This document shows positions 11,247-23,854 of a stretch of 64,000 nt of DNA, piece after piece (position 1 is the stretch's first letter; each line of letters begins with the position of its first letter). The translations under genes were made by a program, and so were the position numbers. This DNA comes from Azolla caroliniana (taxonomy: Eukaryota > Polypodiophyta). Below the pieces are notes generated by a model, which ran no database searches, had not been told where the DNA came from, and was given only the letters and a program-made list of their open reading frames with translations. The stretch is from the NCBI GenBank assembly GCA_043228905.1, contig JBHGNT010000005.1, positions 6,448,001-6,512,000 on the forward strand. The letters run 5' to 3'.

Positions 11247-12876
11247 CGGCTCAAGTTTCTCCCAAAAAGTAGTTAGAAAAACCATTGTCCAAAGAATATG
11301 AAAGAAAAGTTGGTGAGGAAAAGTGTACCACGTGAAATGACAGACCTTTGACTGTTGCATCCTTTAGTAACCCTTTGGCTCGTAGAAACCATTGTAAAGC
11401 CAAAATTTAGGAGGAAAACATATGCTACAATAGAGCTCAAAGTCAAAATATGAATGTTTTTTTTCTCGTCAATGTAATGTTAGAGCCTGTGCTTTTAGAC
11501 TTCAACCCATTACATCCTCAAGGTTGGTTATAAAGCACAGAACCACTAAGCAATCACATTTATATATTATATTTGTTATCCAATTGATGATGGAGTTATA
11601 AATGCAATGCTTTCAAATTTTGATTTAGTGTTTAACATCTCATTCATGAGGAGCGAATCAAAATGCCACACAACTCTAGTTAAATGAGTGCCATGTGTTT
11701 ATCTTCGGTTCAACATGCCTTTAAAGGCATTTTCTCAAGTCTTTGTGTTCACACCGGAACTGTTTGATGGAAAAAATAAAAAATGTCATATATAAATAAA
11801 TAAAGCTATAATTAAATTTAAAACATGTCTCCTTGCTAATGGCATGCCATGATTGGTTATTTGCAAGTGTACATGAAAAGGGGTGAACTTGCAACAACGA
11901 TATTAGTTTGTAAGCTTGGTTCTATAACATGCACGCGCAAACTTTGTATTTCACTTCGTGAGCATTATCCATGATTCCATGGTGTATGACATGCGTGTAA
12001 GTTGTAACCATTTCAATGTTTCTTGTTGGTTGCTAGAAGATAAAAAAATTGTTGACTCCTAATGGCAAAGTAATGAAAGGGGATTTACTAGTTCTTGTCG
12101 TAAAGAAAATGATGGATTTTTTCATTAATTTGTTGAACGACATTAAAAAAATAAACAACGTGCTTCAATCTTGATGTTGTTCGATAATTTTTCCCTATTC
12201 AATGTACATGCATGAATTCTAATGCAAATCTCTCTTATGGAATTTGATTGGCAATTTAAAGATTTTGGTTTTGGGGGAGGGGAGAAGGGGGAGAAAGAGA
12301 TGGTCGGGGTATTAATTATCTGAGTGAATAAATAATCAAGTTTGCTAATTATGCAAGCTCTTGATATTGTTTTCTTAATGTGAAAAAAGAAAATCCAACC
12401 ACCCCGTCGATTGAGAGGCAAATTTCCTAGTGGTTTCATATCGAAACCAGTGTTCCGATTCAAAATTAAAAAATGTATGTTTGAGTCGAGAGAAATTTTT
12501 TCCCACAAATATTTCTCCTCACAACATCAACATGGTCGATCGACTCCAAACAATCGAACCGTATGTTCAAAGAGAATACACGCAGGCAAAAGCTGATCCA
12601 AGTGCTCTTTTGTGAGCATAGATGTGGATTGAATCCTTTTGACATTCATTTGGGGGGTGTGAAGTTTGAATGTGGGATTCAATAAAGCGAATTGGGTCAT
12701 CCTAGCTCCCTGATTGGTTGGCGTCCTCTCCATCATTCGAGTCCTTTTTAATGGACTTTTGTATTTTTGTTGGGCCAATTTAATACACTTGGGGGCCTAC
12801 ACGATGCTCGGTGTGTTTCCAAGAAAGGACTATAAGAAGAGAGTAAAGGATGCATGCTTCCAAGAGTCACATACAA

Positions 12877-12880
<4 letters not shown>
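11247..12880. other. AT-rich intergenic DNA, no gene seen
   Basis: Nothing recognisable. The open frames around 12143-12778 overlap on both strands and carry no motif. Confidence 0.55.
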
Positions 12881-12909
<29 letters not shown>

Positions 12910-13167
12910 ATATACTCCTTTCTTTCGTTTCGTTCTTTTTTGTGTGTTGCAGGGGGGGGGGGGGGGGGGGGGGGGGGCTTATTTATAACTTGGGGAAAGC
13001 CTTATTAAGGTAGTTTACTTTGGTCAAGCCATTTTTGCTTGATAGAGAAAGGCAAAGGTGGATGATGAAAACAAGGATAAGAACTATGATTGACTTCTTA
13101 AGTAAGTGGTGTCTGTATTGGGAGAGATGACATGTGTGGATAGTGAGAGAGAGAGATAGTGTGTGTG

Positions 13168-13217
<50 letters not shown>

Positions 13218-14060
13218 GTGATAGAATGTGTGGTGAACTTTTTTGAGATATAAAAATGTGAAACCTTTGAAATAGTGGGTAGATAGAGAAAGGTTGGGGA
13301 GAGAAGAGGAACAAGGCAAAAAGGTTGTGTGTGTGTGTGGAATAGAGGAAAGGTTGGAGAGACTCATAAATAGACTGATAGGATATTAGTAGTAGTAGCG
13401 TTGTCATGACACAAGAGACCAGATACGGATGTTTGATCTGTTGGGGCGGGGCTGAGAGATTAGCTTTTACGCTCTCTCTCTCTCTCTCTCGATTTCATGC
13501 AAACCTTGAGCCCGACACAAGCAAAGTGCTAGGGAGAAACATATGAGACACCTAAACAATATGTATATGTATGTAAGCATGTATACACATGTGCACACGT
13601 ACGCATACACACACACACACACACCAAATATGGCCCAATTGTTCTGCATTGTTCTCGGAATGAGAAATTGAGAGGCATAGAGTGAGAAAGGGATTCGAAT
13701 CACAGGAAGAACTAGCAAGCGGACGATGTAGTAGTAGTAGTATTAGTAGTAGTGGTAGCACTACTATTAGTAGTAGGTGGTGGTGTGGTGTGGGGGGTGA
13801 GGAGTATGCTCTTTTGGGAGGATACATACATGCATACATACAAATTTACAATACATGTATGATGTAGTAGCGAAGTGAGTGACTCAATTGAGTGAGTGAG
13901 TGAGAGTGTAAGAGCATGGATTTTGGAGCCTACGAAAATAATAATATCAAATTTTCAATAATAGTAGAGTAATAATAATAACAATATTCGACAATTTTCC
14001 AATTCTATGTATGTATCTACTACTTTGGCTTTGCTCCTGCTTTTATTTATTTGCTTACAC

Positions 14061-14145
<85 letters not shown>

Positions 14146-14451
14146 TGCATGCATGCATGCATGCAGCATACATACATACATACGTCTGTCTCTCTCGTTC
14201 TCTCTCTGCACTTGCATCTCTCTGGTCTGTCTCTCTCGTTTTTCGGTTCTCTCTCTCTCTCGTGTGTGTGTGTGTGTCTCTCTCTCTCTCTCTACAAATT
14301 TCTTCGTTTTCCTTCTTTTCTCACCTCGTAAATAAAACGCACATTTTATGTGTACATACATATACATATAAATAAAACACACACAAACCAACCCCCCCCC
14401 CCCCCCAACACACACACACACACAGAAATTAAGAAAGAAACAGAGCCCCAG

Positions 14452-14491
<40 letters not shown>

Positions 14492-14557
14492 CATTCATTC
14501 ATTCATTCATTGAGAGAGAGAGAGAGAGACAGAGGAACAGAGGATTCATTCACTGCT

Positions 14558-14596
<39 letters not shown>

Positions 14597-14651
14597 TAAG
14601 GAATCATGAATTGATTGATTGATAGAGATATACATACATACATATGTATAT

Positions 14652-14686
<35 letters not shown>

Positions 14687-14788
14687 ACCATAACCTTGTT
14701 TGCCCTTTTTCTCTTTCCTTTGCCTTTTGCCTCTTATTCTTCCCAAAATTCTCTCTCTATCTTCCCTCCCCTGTTCTACCTATGCTAA

Positions 14789-14823
<35 letters not shown>

Positions 14824-14850
14824 ACCCTTCCCTTCCCTTCCCTTCTCTTA
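12881..14850. repeat. Dense microsatellite cluster
   Basis: Stacked simple repeats: CT then TA (12881-12910), a G run (12952-12977), GT then GA (13155-13220), CT (13471-13490), AC (13607-13624), TAG trinucleotides (13726-13775), about 15 units of ACACAT (14056-14145) followed by GCAT/CATA tetramers, CT and GT (14245-14292), a C run (14392-14406), GA (14457-14488), CATT (14492-14510), CTA (14557-14596), CT (14653-14684) and more CT up to the gap. All overlapping open frames here are translations of repeats. Confidence 0.9.
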
Positions 14851-14950
14851 NNNNNNNNNNNNNNNNNNNNNNNNNNNNNNNNNNNNNNNNNNNNNNNNNN
14901 NNNNNNNNNNNNNNNNNNNNNNNNNNNNNNNNNNNNNNNNNNNNNNNNNN
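14851..14950. other. Assembly gap (100 N)
   Basis: Exactly 100 Ns, the usual placeholder for a gap of unknown size. It sits between the microsatellite cluster and the first visible exon of the F-box/LRR gene, so it probably hides the beginning of that gene. Confidence 0.99.
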
Positions 14951-15149
14951 AAGGAGGGAGACGGTTGATTTGGAGGATTGGAACCATGCTGCCGTTGCCA
15001 TGAAACAGGAGACGCTCGAGAAGATCCTGGTGCTCCTTGTCAGTAGAAGCAGAGGCTGTTTGCGAGAGATCTTCGCCCCAAAGCTAAGCAATGATGACAT
15101 GCTCCGCCTCATTGCGTGGAGGTTAGTTACTACTAGTACCTTTTCAGCA

Positions 15150-15184
<35 letters not shown>

Positions 15185-16625
15185 ATGTGTGTTTGTATAA
15201 ATCCTTGGCTTAGTATGTATAGATCACTTGTTTTCCCTGTGCAGAAAACCAATTTTTAGTTTTTTTCAGAACTCCTCCCTTGGCCTTGTACATGTGTCTG
15301 TATAGATCTTTGTTTCCTACAAATATGAAACAAATTTCTGTTTGTTTCCAAGCAGTCCAATTTCACTGCTCCATATGTATGAACATAATTCATCTATTTA
15401 TGTATGGTGGTGTATAGATCATTACATTGATCAGGTACACCAGCAACCTAAACCCTAAACCCTAATCCCTAATTTCCCTCTTGTAAGACCCCATGTGTAA
15501 TACATGCTCAACACCATCGCCTTCTCACAAATTTTGCATTGATCTGCAGATGGATATACCATAGTCGAACATAGTGTTAGATTACTTTGTAATGGGATTG
15601 ATGACATTGTCTCGAACATATCTTGAGTACATAAATCTCAAAATTTGTTCAACAGGATATGTGTTGAAATCTACTTCTGGGGATCTTTTCTCATGGTATG
15701 CCATATACGATACTTCTAAAACCATCCATTCTCCAAATTGGGTACTTATCAAGATCTATTGTAATTATATGCTTCTGATGTGATACTTCTTGAACTACTT
15801 CAATGCATTTATCAAATTAGCTTATTTCCTCAAGTGAGAAATTCCGAAAGCTTTTCTAAAAATTCATGGCAGGAAAGTGACAAATGCCAGAAAGAATTTT
15901 CACCTTTCACACACTCCATTGGTTATTTGATAGTAAAGATATAGATATATGAGACACACACATATACAGAAAGTGGTGGCTAAGATTAGTTTATGTTTTG
16001 CAGTGGATCACCGATCCGGGTCCTCCGAATTCCATATAGTCTAGTTACAGAAGATTGCCTATGCCAATTGGCACCGAAGTTCAAGTTTGTCACTTTTCTT
16101 GACATAAGTGGTTGCACCTTCTCCAGAGCTTGTGTCGAGTCATTCGGAAAGCATTGTCACCTCATCACGAGGCTAAACCTCAACATGTATCCGCAAAGCT
16201 CGAGTGCAACACCTAACGATGATGTGGCTTTTGCTGTGGCTCAGTACATGCCCCAACTTAAACACCTTGAAATGGCATATGGCGTCTTATCTAACATTGG
16301 GTTAAAAGCATTGCTCGAGAAATGTACAAATCTCGAACATCTAGATCTACGAGGCTGTTGGCAGCTGAACATGGAAGACGGTTTCGTCGAACAGGCCAGG
16401 AAACGATTCAAGGTCTTTCATGCCCCTGTGGTCGAGGAAGACATATATAATACCGATGATTCAGAGTTTGATGTTTCGGATTACTATGATGATTCAGATT
16501 ACTATGATGAGGATATGTGGTTTGACAGTGATCTCGAAGAGATGGATGACCTTATCATGGAGATGCACGAAGAAGAGATCAATGGAACCTTATATTTTTG
16601 GCCCGATACATCTCCATCTCCATGA
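14951..16625 (+). CDS. F-box/LRR-repeat protein, 5' end missing in gap
   Basis: Two exons, 14951-15121 (5' truncated) and 16004-16625, joined by a GT-AG intron; the splice makes an AG+T Ser codon and keeps frame (IAW-SGSPIRVLRIP). The first visible residues, ETVDLEDW, match the segment that usually follows the Leu-Trp at the end of plant F-box domains. LRR units follow, including FVTFLDISGC, LITRLNLNMYP, MPQLKHLEMAYG and NLEHLDLRGCW, and then a strongly acidic C-terminus rich in Asp and Tyr (DSDYYDEDMWFDSDLEEMDD). The pattern matches the plant F-box/LRR family that includes At3g48880 and SKIP1/FBW2-like proteins. By family, such proteins are substrate adaptors of SCF ubiquitin ligases; the substrate is unknown. 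About 264 residues are visible. The F-box itself is not in the window, so adaptor function is inferred. Confidence 0.8.
15446..15474 (+). repeat. Short interstitial telomere-like repeat
   Basis: About three CCCTAAA-type heptamers (CCTAAACCCTAAACCCTAAT and a variant) inside the intron of the F-box/LRR gene. Far too short to be a telomere remnant with any certainty. Confidence 0.7.
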
Positions 16626-19123
16626 TTTCTGTATGATGGGTTAATGAGGAATCGAAAACCAACAAACCAAACAGGTGGGTGCATCCAGAGATATCTTCTC
16701 CACAATGCATTTTTGTTTTCCTTACAAACTTGAGGGAAATTCTGCAATGTAAAGAAAGATGGAAACACCAAAGAAGACGCATTCGGCCCAGTTTTCTTTT
16801 TTTCTATAAGCCATTGGTGAACAACACGGAGGGCACCGATGTCTTACAGAAAGAAAGCAGAAATCTACAAAAGAAGACTTGATTTTTACTGAAAACTAAA
16901 CCAAGAAAAGATGCAGACCATTGTTATGGAGAAAAGAAGCTCTTGTTGCCGAAGGCGAGGCTCGGGGAACAGCTCAAGAAAGCATTTCCTGGGCGCGATG
17001 AAGATCCTTATTAGCTTTCACCTTGTTTTTTCTTTCTCTTGTCATTGAATACCTCTTTCATGTCTGTGTGTTAGTTAAAACAAGGTGGAAGCTAGAGGGT
17101 GGTTGTCAGTGCCAACTTGTACAAATTCTTCTTGTTGTTTTCTTCTTCTTCTTCTTCTTCTTCTTCAGTTTGTACTAATGCAAAATAATGATAGTTATTA
17201 GTCTTATGTGCATGTTGGATGCCAAAAAAGGGAGTCTCAAATTCTCAATTGTGGTAAGAAATAAGCTAAAGCCTAAAAGAAATCATGATCTAGACAGACT
17301 TTGGGTGCGATATTTTATTTTTGTGCAATCTTTCTCCCTCCTGTCTGTCCGTCTCTATCTCAATTCTAGGAATGTTGGAAATTTCACTTCTTAAAAATGG
17401 GAGCCATTGTAATTCGGAGGTGACATTTGGTGTGCTCCGGACATAAAGAATGTAGTTGAACAACTCCCAATCAAAGAATAATAAAGTTGTTCGATGTAGT
17501 AAGTTTATAGAATTTTAACAAAGCTACTATGTGCCCAACGCAATAACATTGGTTTGTAAAGGCATCGTCCCTTGTAGCAATCATCAGGTCAATACTTTGG
17601 CGTCATCCTATAGAGAGCACAAGCCAGTGCAACTTGGTGACTTGTAAAGGCTATAAGTAATAAATATTTGTCAGAGTTTGGTTGAGGACTCAAACATGTC
17701 TCATTACACTATTGAAGTGCATGTGCATCTACATGTAAGTCTTGTCGATATATTTGTTGTGTTTCAATTCACTCTTGTTGCAATTTGCAATCACCTTTGA
17801 TTCAAACTTGAATGCACATGCTTGGTGACTTGTATTGTCAACATGGTAGAGGCACTATGCAATGTGGTCGGACATATATGATACAAAACATAGCCCCTAC
17901 TTAATGTTTGTGAAATCTTGCTCTACGCATTGCCAAGCTTAGAATTCTAGGAAATTATGAGAACTTGCAACAAATGCCTATGAATCATTCAAAAATTATT
18001 CTCTTGTTTCCAATCACAGATTAGTTGACAGGTGAGAACATCGTTTTACTCACACTTTGTCCTAGCTAGTTCTCCCTAGCAAATGCCACTTTTAGTGTAG
18101 AGCAATAGTGTCAATATGATGAGACATGTAATTAGTTGCTATGTACTTAGAGCATTTGGGCATGTAGTTGATATAAATGGCATAGTTTCTCGTCAAGCAC
18201 ATGCTTGACCTCCTCAAAAAGTCAATCTATACAATCTCAACCATTTTTTGTTTAAGTTGATGGAAAAGTAGTTCGAAAAGCAAATTCTTGATGGTGTTCA
18301 ATCCTATGAGCTTTTCGAGTTTTCGATTCTTTTTTATAGTTTTAACATTTGATACTTTGTGGATCAAAGTTAAGATCAAAAGTAGATTGAAACAAGGCAT
18401 GACATAATAAAGCAAAATGTGAAACTATTGCCTCATACCTGTGAGAGAGTTTAACTGTAGATGCCACGCAAAAAATGCTTTATTATAATTCGAATATATG
18501 GGCTAATCTGCATACACATGAAAACATAGTGGCAAAGGCGATGTTATGAGTTCTTGATCATGAATAAAAATTTCTTTGTACTTGTAGCTTGAACCAATGT
18601 ACTTATGAATAATATGGCCCTACATATCTATCATAGCCTCAAGGTCATGCTAAAAGATTATGTCCCTATTCATAAGGGCATGAGTTATATCATAATATGG
18701 TTTCCAAATGGAATCAACCTAAGGTCTCTTTGGAGACAATTGCATTCTTGGTGAGGGGGCAATGGGACCGCAAGACACCCATGCGCCTAGCCATGAATAG
18801 ATACTTTAATACATTAAGTTAAGGTGTCAACTTTTCTACCATTCTGCCCAATGTGTGGTTTTCTAGACCAAGTTTTGCATAGTTGATCTTTATTCACAAT
18901 GTACAATGAACTGAAGGTATCCTTAGTTCGTAGGTCCACATCAATGTCTATTCACCCCTGAACACTCGTGAAAATAAAGATATTTATGATTAGCACAATA
19001 TTGTTGTTGTTCGTGATCCAATTCTTTCCTATGGCCTCTTTGTTTCATAGTCGTTGCATCTAGATGACATGATATCATCTTTACAAATCAAATACACAAA
19101 AATATGATGATTGTAATGGTGTT
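16626..19123. other. Downstream region of the F-box/LRR gene and AT-rich spacer
   Basis: The first few hundred bases are probably 3' UTR. A CTT microsatellite lies at about 17138-17168. No further gene, RNA gene or element is recognised, and the scattered ORFs (for example 17188-17394) show no motif. Confidence 0.5.
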
Positions 19124-19402
19124 GGCACAATTAATTGGATTCTCAGAGACCTTGCTAGGCTTGCTATTGAGGAATAGATGCGATATCATTTCTTTATTCT
19201 TTACCTATTTTCCATTTGGCACAATTCATTGGACTCTCAGAGACCTTGCTAGGCTTGCAATTGAGGAATAGATGCTATATCATTTCTTTATTCTTTACCT
19301 ATTTTCCATTCGGCACAATTCATTGGACTCTCACAGACCTTGCTAGCCTTGCTATCGAGTAATAAATGCTATATCATTTCTTTATTCTTTACCTATTTTC
19401 CA
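19124..19402. repeat. 94-bp tandem repeat, about three units
   Basis: Three near-identical units starting at 19126, 19220 and 19314, each opening with CACAATT(C/A)ATTGGA and running through CTCAGAGACCTTGCTAGGC to a TTTACCTATTTTCCATT end. Confidence 0.9.
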
Positions 19403-19792
19403 TGTGTTGCCTCTTTTTGTTTAATATTTTTGTATGTTTGCCATGTTTCCACACACTTAATTATACATGCAAAAATCTATATGAAATAATCCATAGTACC
19501 AAATACTTGAGTAATTGTCAATGTGGGCTAGATTTGAAATATGTTTCTACAATTGATAGCCTAAAAATAAGAATGGAGAAAACAAAGAAATGATAATGTA
19601 TCACATTAAAATTTAACCATCAAGTCTAGTAAATTAGGATGGCTAATTATTTGGTTAACCAATGTCATAAACTAGAATATATCGTTAAGTTGATCAATTC
19701 ATAAGCACTACTAGGATCTTCTTTTGGCATGAGTAGAGGTAAATTTTCAAATTCTATATTTTAAGCATTCCACTACGTAGCCCTAGTATGAA

Positions 19793-20365
19793 AGATAAAA
19801 GGTTCTCTACCGCTAAAAATTGTTCAAAAAGCGAGCAATTTCCATCACGATAGTGTGAAAAGGCTTCAAGCCCACGAAACTTTCTCCAATCCAAGCTACT
19901 CCAAATGTAGAAAGCAGGCGAAAAAATTCTCCACATGAGAAACCCTTGTTATGATTTGGATAGGGTTGACACACACCCTCTAGACTTGATTTATTAAGCA
20001 TCGAGTAGCCAAAGGGCAGAGGCAAAGCTTCCCCCAGTGTGCTGACGTGCAATGCCCATGTATGAATTGTGGTCTACCTTAGTGACATTTCTTACCACTA
20101 AAAGATAAAAGGTTCTCTACCACTAAAAATTGTTCAAAAAGTGAGCGATTTCCATCACGATAGTGTGAAAAGTCTTCAAGGCCATGGAACTTTCCAATTT
20201 AAGCTACTCCAAAATGTAGAAAGTGAGCGAAAAAATTCTCCACAAGAGAAACCCTCGTTACGATTCGGACAAGGTCGACACACACCTCTAGACATGATTT
20301 ATTAAGCATTGGGTAGTCAAAGGGCAGAGGCAAAGCTTCCCCCCAAATGTGTTGACGCCCACAGA
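19793..20365. repeat. ~263-bp segment present twice in direct orientation
   Basis: The stretches 19793-20055 and 20103-20365 are imperfect copies (shared blocks such as AAAGATAAAAGGTTCTCTAC and GGGCAGAGGCAAAGCTTCCC), about 310 bases apart. Minus-strand open frames exist in both, but they differ and contain no family motif. It is probably an old duplication of a repeat of unknown type. Confidence 0.75.
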
Positions 20366-20824
20366 CTTGTACGAGGACAAAATCAATATACATACATACA
20401 TATATATATATATATTCTGGTCTACCTCAGTGACATCTCTTACACACCGTACCGTGTCTTCTCACAAGATTGAAGTATGAGAGGTTCCATTCGTTTCTCG
20501 AATGTTGTCGAGTTATGTGTGAATGGACCCTTATCGCCCCCTGCGACTATTACATTACTCACTTAAAAAGGGATCCTGTGGGTGACGAACGCCACCTACC
20601 CCCCCACCTAACCAACACACAATCCAACCAACCTTTTCTTATTATTTCTACAATACATATACATATTATACTGTATACATATTGATATTACATTACATAC
20701 TCTTCTCTATTCTTCTTCTTCTTCTTCTTCTTCTTCTTATTATTATTATCAAACCCCCCACGCCAGAGGTCAGGGAAATAAAAACGAAAAACAACGAGGC
20801 TACATACGTAAATAAACCAATCCT

Positions 20825-20828
<4 letters not shown>
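20366..20828. other. Probable promoter region of the 4F5-like gene
   Basis: AT-rich DNA with TA and CTT microsatellites (about 20400-20415 and 20706-20738). I see no single convincing TATA box. Confidence 0.35.
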
Positions 20829-20864
<36 letters not shown>

Positions 20865-20924
20865 GTCTCTCTCTCTGTCTCCGTCTCTCTCTCTCTCTCT
20901 GTCGATTTTAGGGTTAGGGTTTCC
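20829..20924 (+). promoter_or_regulatory. CT-rich tract and telo-box upstream of the 4F5-like gene
   Basis: A long (CT)n tract (20829-20900) is followed at 20906-20924 by TTTTAGGGTTAGGGTTTCC, which contains the plant telo-box core on the complementary strand (AAACCCTAA). Telo-boxes near the transcription start are known from many plant genes for translation and ribosome components. It lies ~210 bases before the ATG, in what is probably promoter or 5' UTR. Confidence 0.5.
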
Positions 20925-21131
20925 TTTCTGTAGTTGCCGCCTCTCTCATCTTCGCCTTCCCCCCCTGCAGAAATCTTTCTTCTGTTTCTTTCTGTTTTAT
21001 TCTCGTCTCTCCCCCTCCCCCCGTTTCCAACCGGATCGCGAGCGCCGTTTCGATCCAGGGGCAGTTTCGAAGCCTCCTCCCACTCCCTCCTTCTTTTAGT
21101 CTCCTAGAGCAACAGCTCAGAAATCGTCGAC

Positions 21132-23727
21132 ATGGGAGGAGGAAACGCTCAGAAGTCGAAGACGGCTCGTGAACGGAACCAAGAGAAGCTCAAGGGCGCC
21201 AAAGGTTAGTCGGATTCCTTCTTCATCTTCATCTATCTCTTTTTCATTCCTGCATCTGTTTCCTCTTCATATCTGATCATGTCTATATTGTATCTTTTGT
21301 TCTGTAATTTTCCCTCCATGTTCATCTTCTCTGTCTTTGTTAAGGATTGCTTTTGGTATGTATGATGTTATTTATCTATTTATTTTGTTTCTGTGTCTCG
21401 CTTTCTTTTTTCTTCTCCGTCCTTGTTTATAATTTTTCTGCATAGTAAGGAATTTATTGCTTCCCTTTCCCGAAACTTCCCCATTTTTTCATGCTAAAGC
21501 AGAATTCTTAGTAACGAATTTCTGATCGTTGGAACAACAAATTTTCTTTCTCTCTAGTCATGAAACAGGGATTTCGTTGGTTTCTCATCAAGATACAACG
21601 AAAGATTAGTTTCTCTTTAAAAAAATTTCTTTTCAAGAGAAATTAAGCGTTTTATATCGTTTTTTCCTTATCCTAACATTAAAAAATTATGTCGTTCCTT
21701 TGCTTTTCTTTCTTCAAGAGAAAGCAAACGATTTTATCTTAGTTTGTCTTTATTTTGAAAATTTTCTTTCTTCCTTTTACCGATTCCTTCCAGAAACATG
21801 AACTAAAAGCAGGTAATTCCCAATGCTGTTTCTCTTGATATGTCCATTTTCAGAGCATTCGCTCTGAAGGATATGGTATTATGCTGATATTCTCATTCTA
21901 ATTTATCTTTGTCGAATTTCCATGTTTGTTGTAAGAAGATTTCATCAAGAGATATGAATTATAATAGTGAGAATTCCTTTTAGCCTTTTTGCTTTATGTA
22001 TCTTATTCTAAGTTATGTTAATTTCAATGTTTTTGTTTTTTCTGAATACCTAAAGAACAGGGTAAAACCCATTATTGCGTCTCTTTATCGGTAGTTTTGT
22101 TTTCTTATCACATAAAGATGTCTGGATAAAGGTTTCGAGTGTTTTGTAATGCAAATTTCGGACTAATGGGAAACCATCGCAAATGCATCGCAAACTATAG
22201 TTTTCAAAAAATATAGAAGTGTTGCAGCCTGCTTTTGATATACAATACTTTTCTTAGACCATGAGAGAGACTCTTAGAAGGGAGAACAAAAGAAGGGAGA
22301 ACAGAAAGAAAAGAATGAAAAAATTGGTGTTACTGTTTCTTCAGTGGCAAGATCAAAAATTTTGAGAGAAAAGGAAACTTTTGTCCTTTAAGTTTGCAAT
22401 GTGTAACCAAACTGCATGGTGACATGTTGAATGTTTGCTCTATTTTCAAAGATAAAGTAGATGATTGGTGACTCAATGTATAATTAGAGTTATGTCTCTC
22501 ATTATGTGCGCTATTATAAAAAGTTAATTCTTATGTTCTTGAATAGAAATTGTAAGGGCAGTGTGGCTGTCCCATCTTTTGATTTTCCAATGTGGTGTCC
22601 GATATCTTATTACTCATCTTGTCCTGTATATAATATTTTCCACATTAATTTATTGTTTATGGTTTGTGTTTCTCGATTTTGCTTATTTATCTTCGTCTTG
22701 GTTTAAAAAATTGATGTGCTATTCTGTTCAGTCTGCTTCTGCCTTGTGACTGTTTAATCTCTTATTTTCTTGAGGAGACATTATAAGTGGATGAATGGTT
22801 CTACTGTCATATTCATTAGGTATCTAGTGTTTGTCTTTCAGGTCTTTAGCAAATGATTATTCTAAGAAGACATCTGTTATGAATTAACCTAAGGCAATAA
22901 ATTCTATAAGTATAATGCTTTAGTATGTTTTTCTTCAATTATCTTTTTTGGTTCTTCTTTTGGAAAAGAATAGTTAATTTCAACTGATCTTTCCTCTTGA
23001 AGGATTGACAACTTCTACTCCAGATTTTTGTATCTCTAATCCGATTGGCCACTTCAAGTTGTGAACTATACTAAATGATTATTGTTGGTCTTGTGTTTTT
23101 TTTCTTGCAAACAACTGCTAATGGATTTCAATTAATGGTGAATTCAGGTAGCCAGTTGGAAACCAACAAAAAGGCTATGTCAATACAAGTAAGTCAGTGC
23201 ATTTTCAACTAGTGTTGGTGATTTTCCTGCATGAAAGTCTAATTTAAACATTCTTTCTCTATGTTGTATTGTAGAATTTGAACAAAGCTTGTTTATTTCT
23301 TTCATAAAATGATCAATTAAACATACTTTCCCATTGTTGCAACGTATAATTTGAATGACAGTCCATGATTTTCCTTCAGAAGAGACAGTATTAAACATAG
23401 TTGTTCTATGTTATATTGTGGAACTAATGTGATTTTCCTTGACTAGAGTCCCTACTGAACATACTGTTTCATTGTTGTAATTCACAACAGTTTGAACAAA
23501 TGATTGTTGACTATTTTTTGATCAAAGTCTTAAGAAACATGTTTATATGTATGCTGTTGTGTTTTGCACTTTTAACAATTGTTGTGCTGGTTTTTCAACA
23601 TTTTCAGTGCAAGGTGTGCATGCAAACATTCATGTGCACGACAAATGAAGTGAAATGCCGGGAACATGCAGAGGCCAAACATCCCAAACACGAGGTTACC
23701 CAGTGTTTCCCTCATCTCGCAAAATAG
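21132..23727 (+). CDS. 4F5/SERF-like small zinc-finger protein (At2g23090/ZNF706 type)
   Basis: Complete gene of three exons: 21132-21204, 23148-23188 and 23608-23727, all introns GT-AG. They encode 77 aa. The N-terminus MGGGNAQKSKTARERNQEKL is the lysine/glutamine-rich 4F5 (SERF) start. The C-terminal half is a single C2H2-type finger with Cys39, Cys42, His58 and His63 (CKVCMQTFMC...REHAEAKHPK), ending in FPHLAK. Length and layout match the small conserved eukaryotic family that includes plant At2g23090 and animal ZNF706. Its molecular role is poorly known: animal SERF/4F5 proteins influence protein aggregation, but the plant role is undetermined. The first intron is long (1,943 bases) relative to the tiny exons. 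The ATG follows a CT-rich leader and is the only one giving the conserved N-terminus. Confidence 0.93.
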
Positions 23728-23848
23728 TACTGAATGTATGAATGAGCAGTATGTTGTTTAGGCCTCTTTGAAGCATGTGCGATGGAAAAAAAACCTTGAT
23801 GTATGTGGAAATTGGTTAAGGAACTTGTGAGAAAAAACTCATGTAAAT

Positions 23849-23854
23849 AATAAA
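23849..23854 (+). terminator. Candidate polyadenylation signal of the 4F5-like gene
   Basis: AATAAA lies about 120 bases after the stop codon at 23725, in an AT-rich 3' region. Plant signals are loose, so this is a plausible rather than proven site. Confidence 0.45.

Noticed and set aside
13084-14691. Many overlapping open frames on both strands
   Set aside because: They are translations of CT, GA, GT, ACACAT and CTA microsatellites (runs of Ser-Leu, Thr-His, Cys-Val), not genes.
14644-15200. Open frames running through the N gap
   Set aside because: They exist only because Ns are read as open; only the F-box/LRR exon after 14950 is supported by similarity and splicing.
15446-15474. Telomere-like repeat as a chromosome-end relic
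   Set aside because: Only about three heptamers inside an intron, with host genes on both sides; the CCCTAAA motif occurs by chance and in regulatory boxes.
19124-19402. CRISPR-like regular repeats
   Set aside because: Plant nuclear DNA; the 94-bp units are contiguous tandem repeats with no unique spacers.
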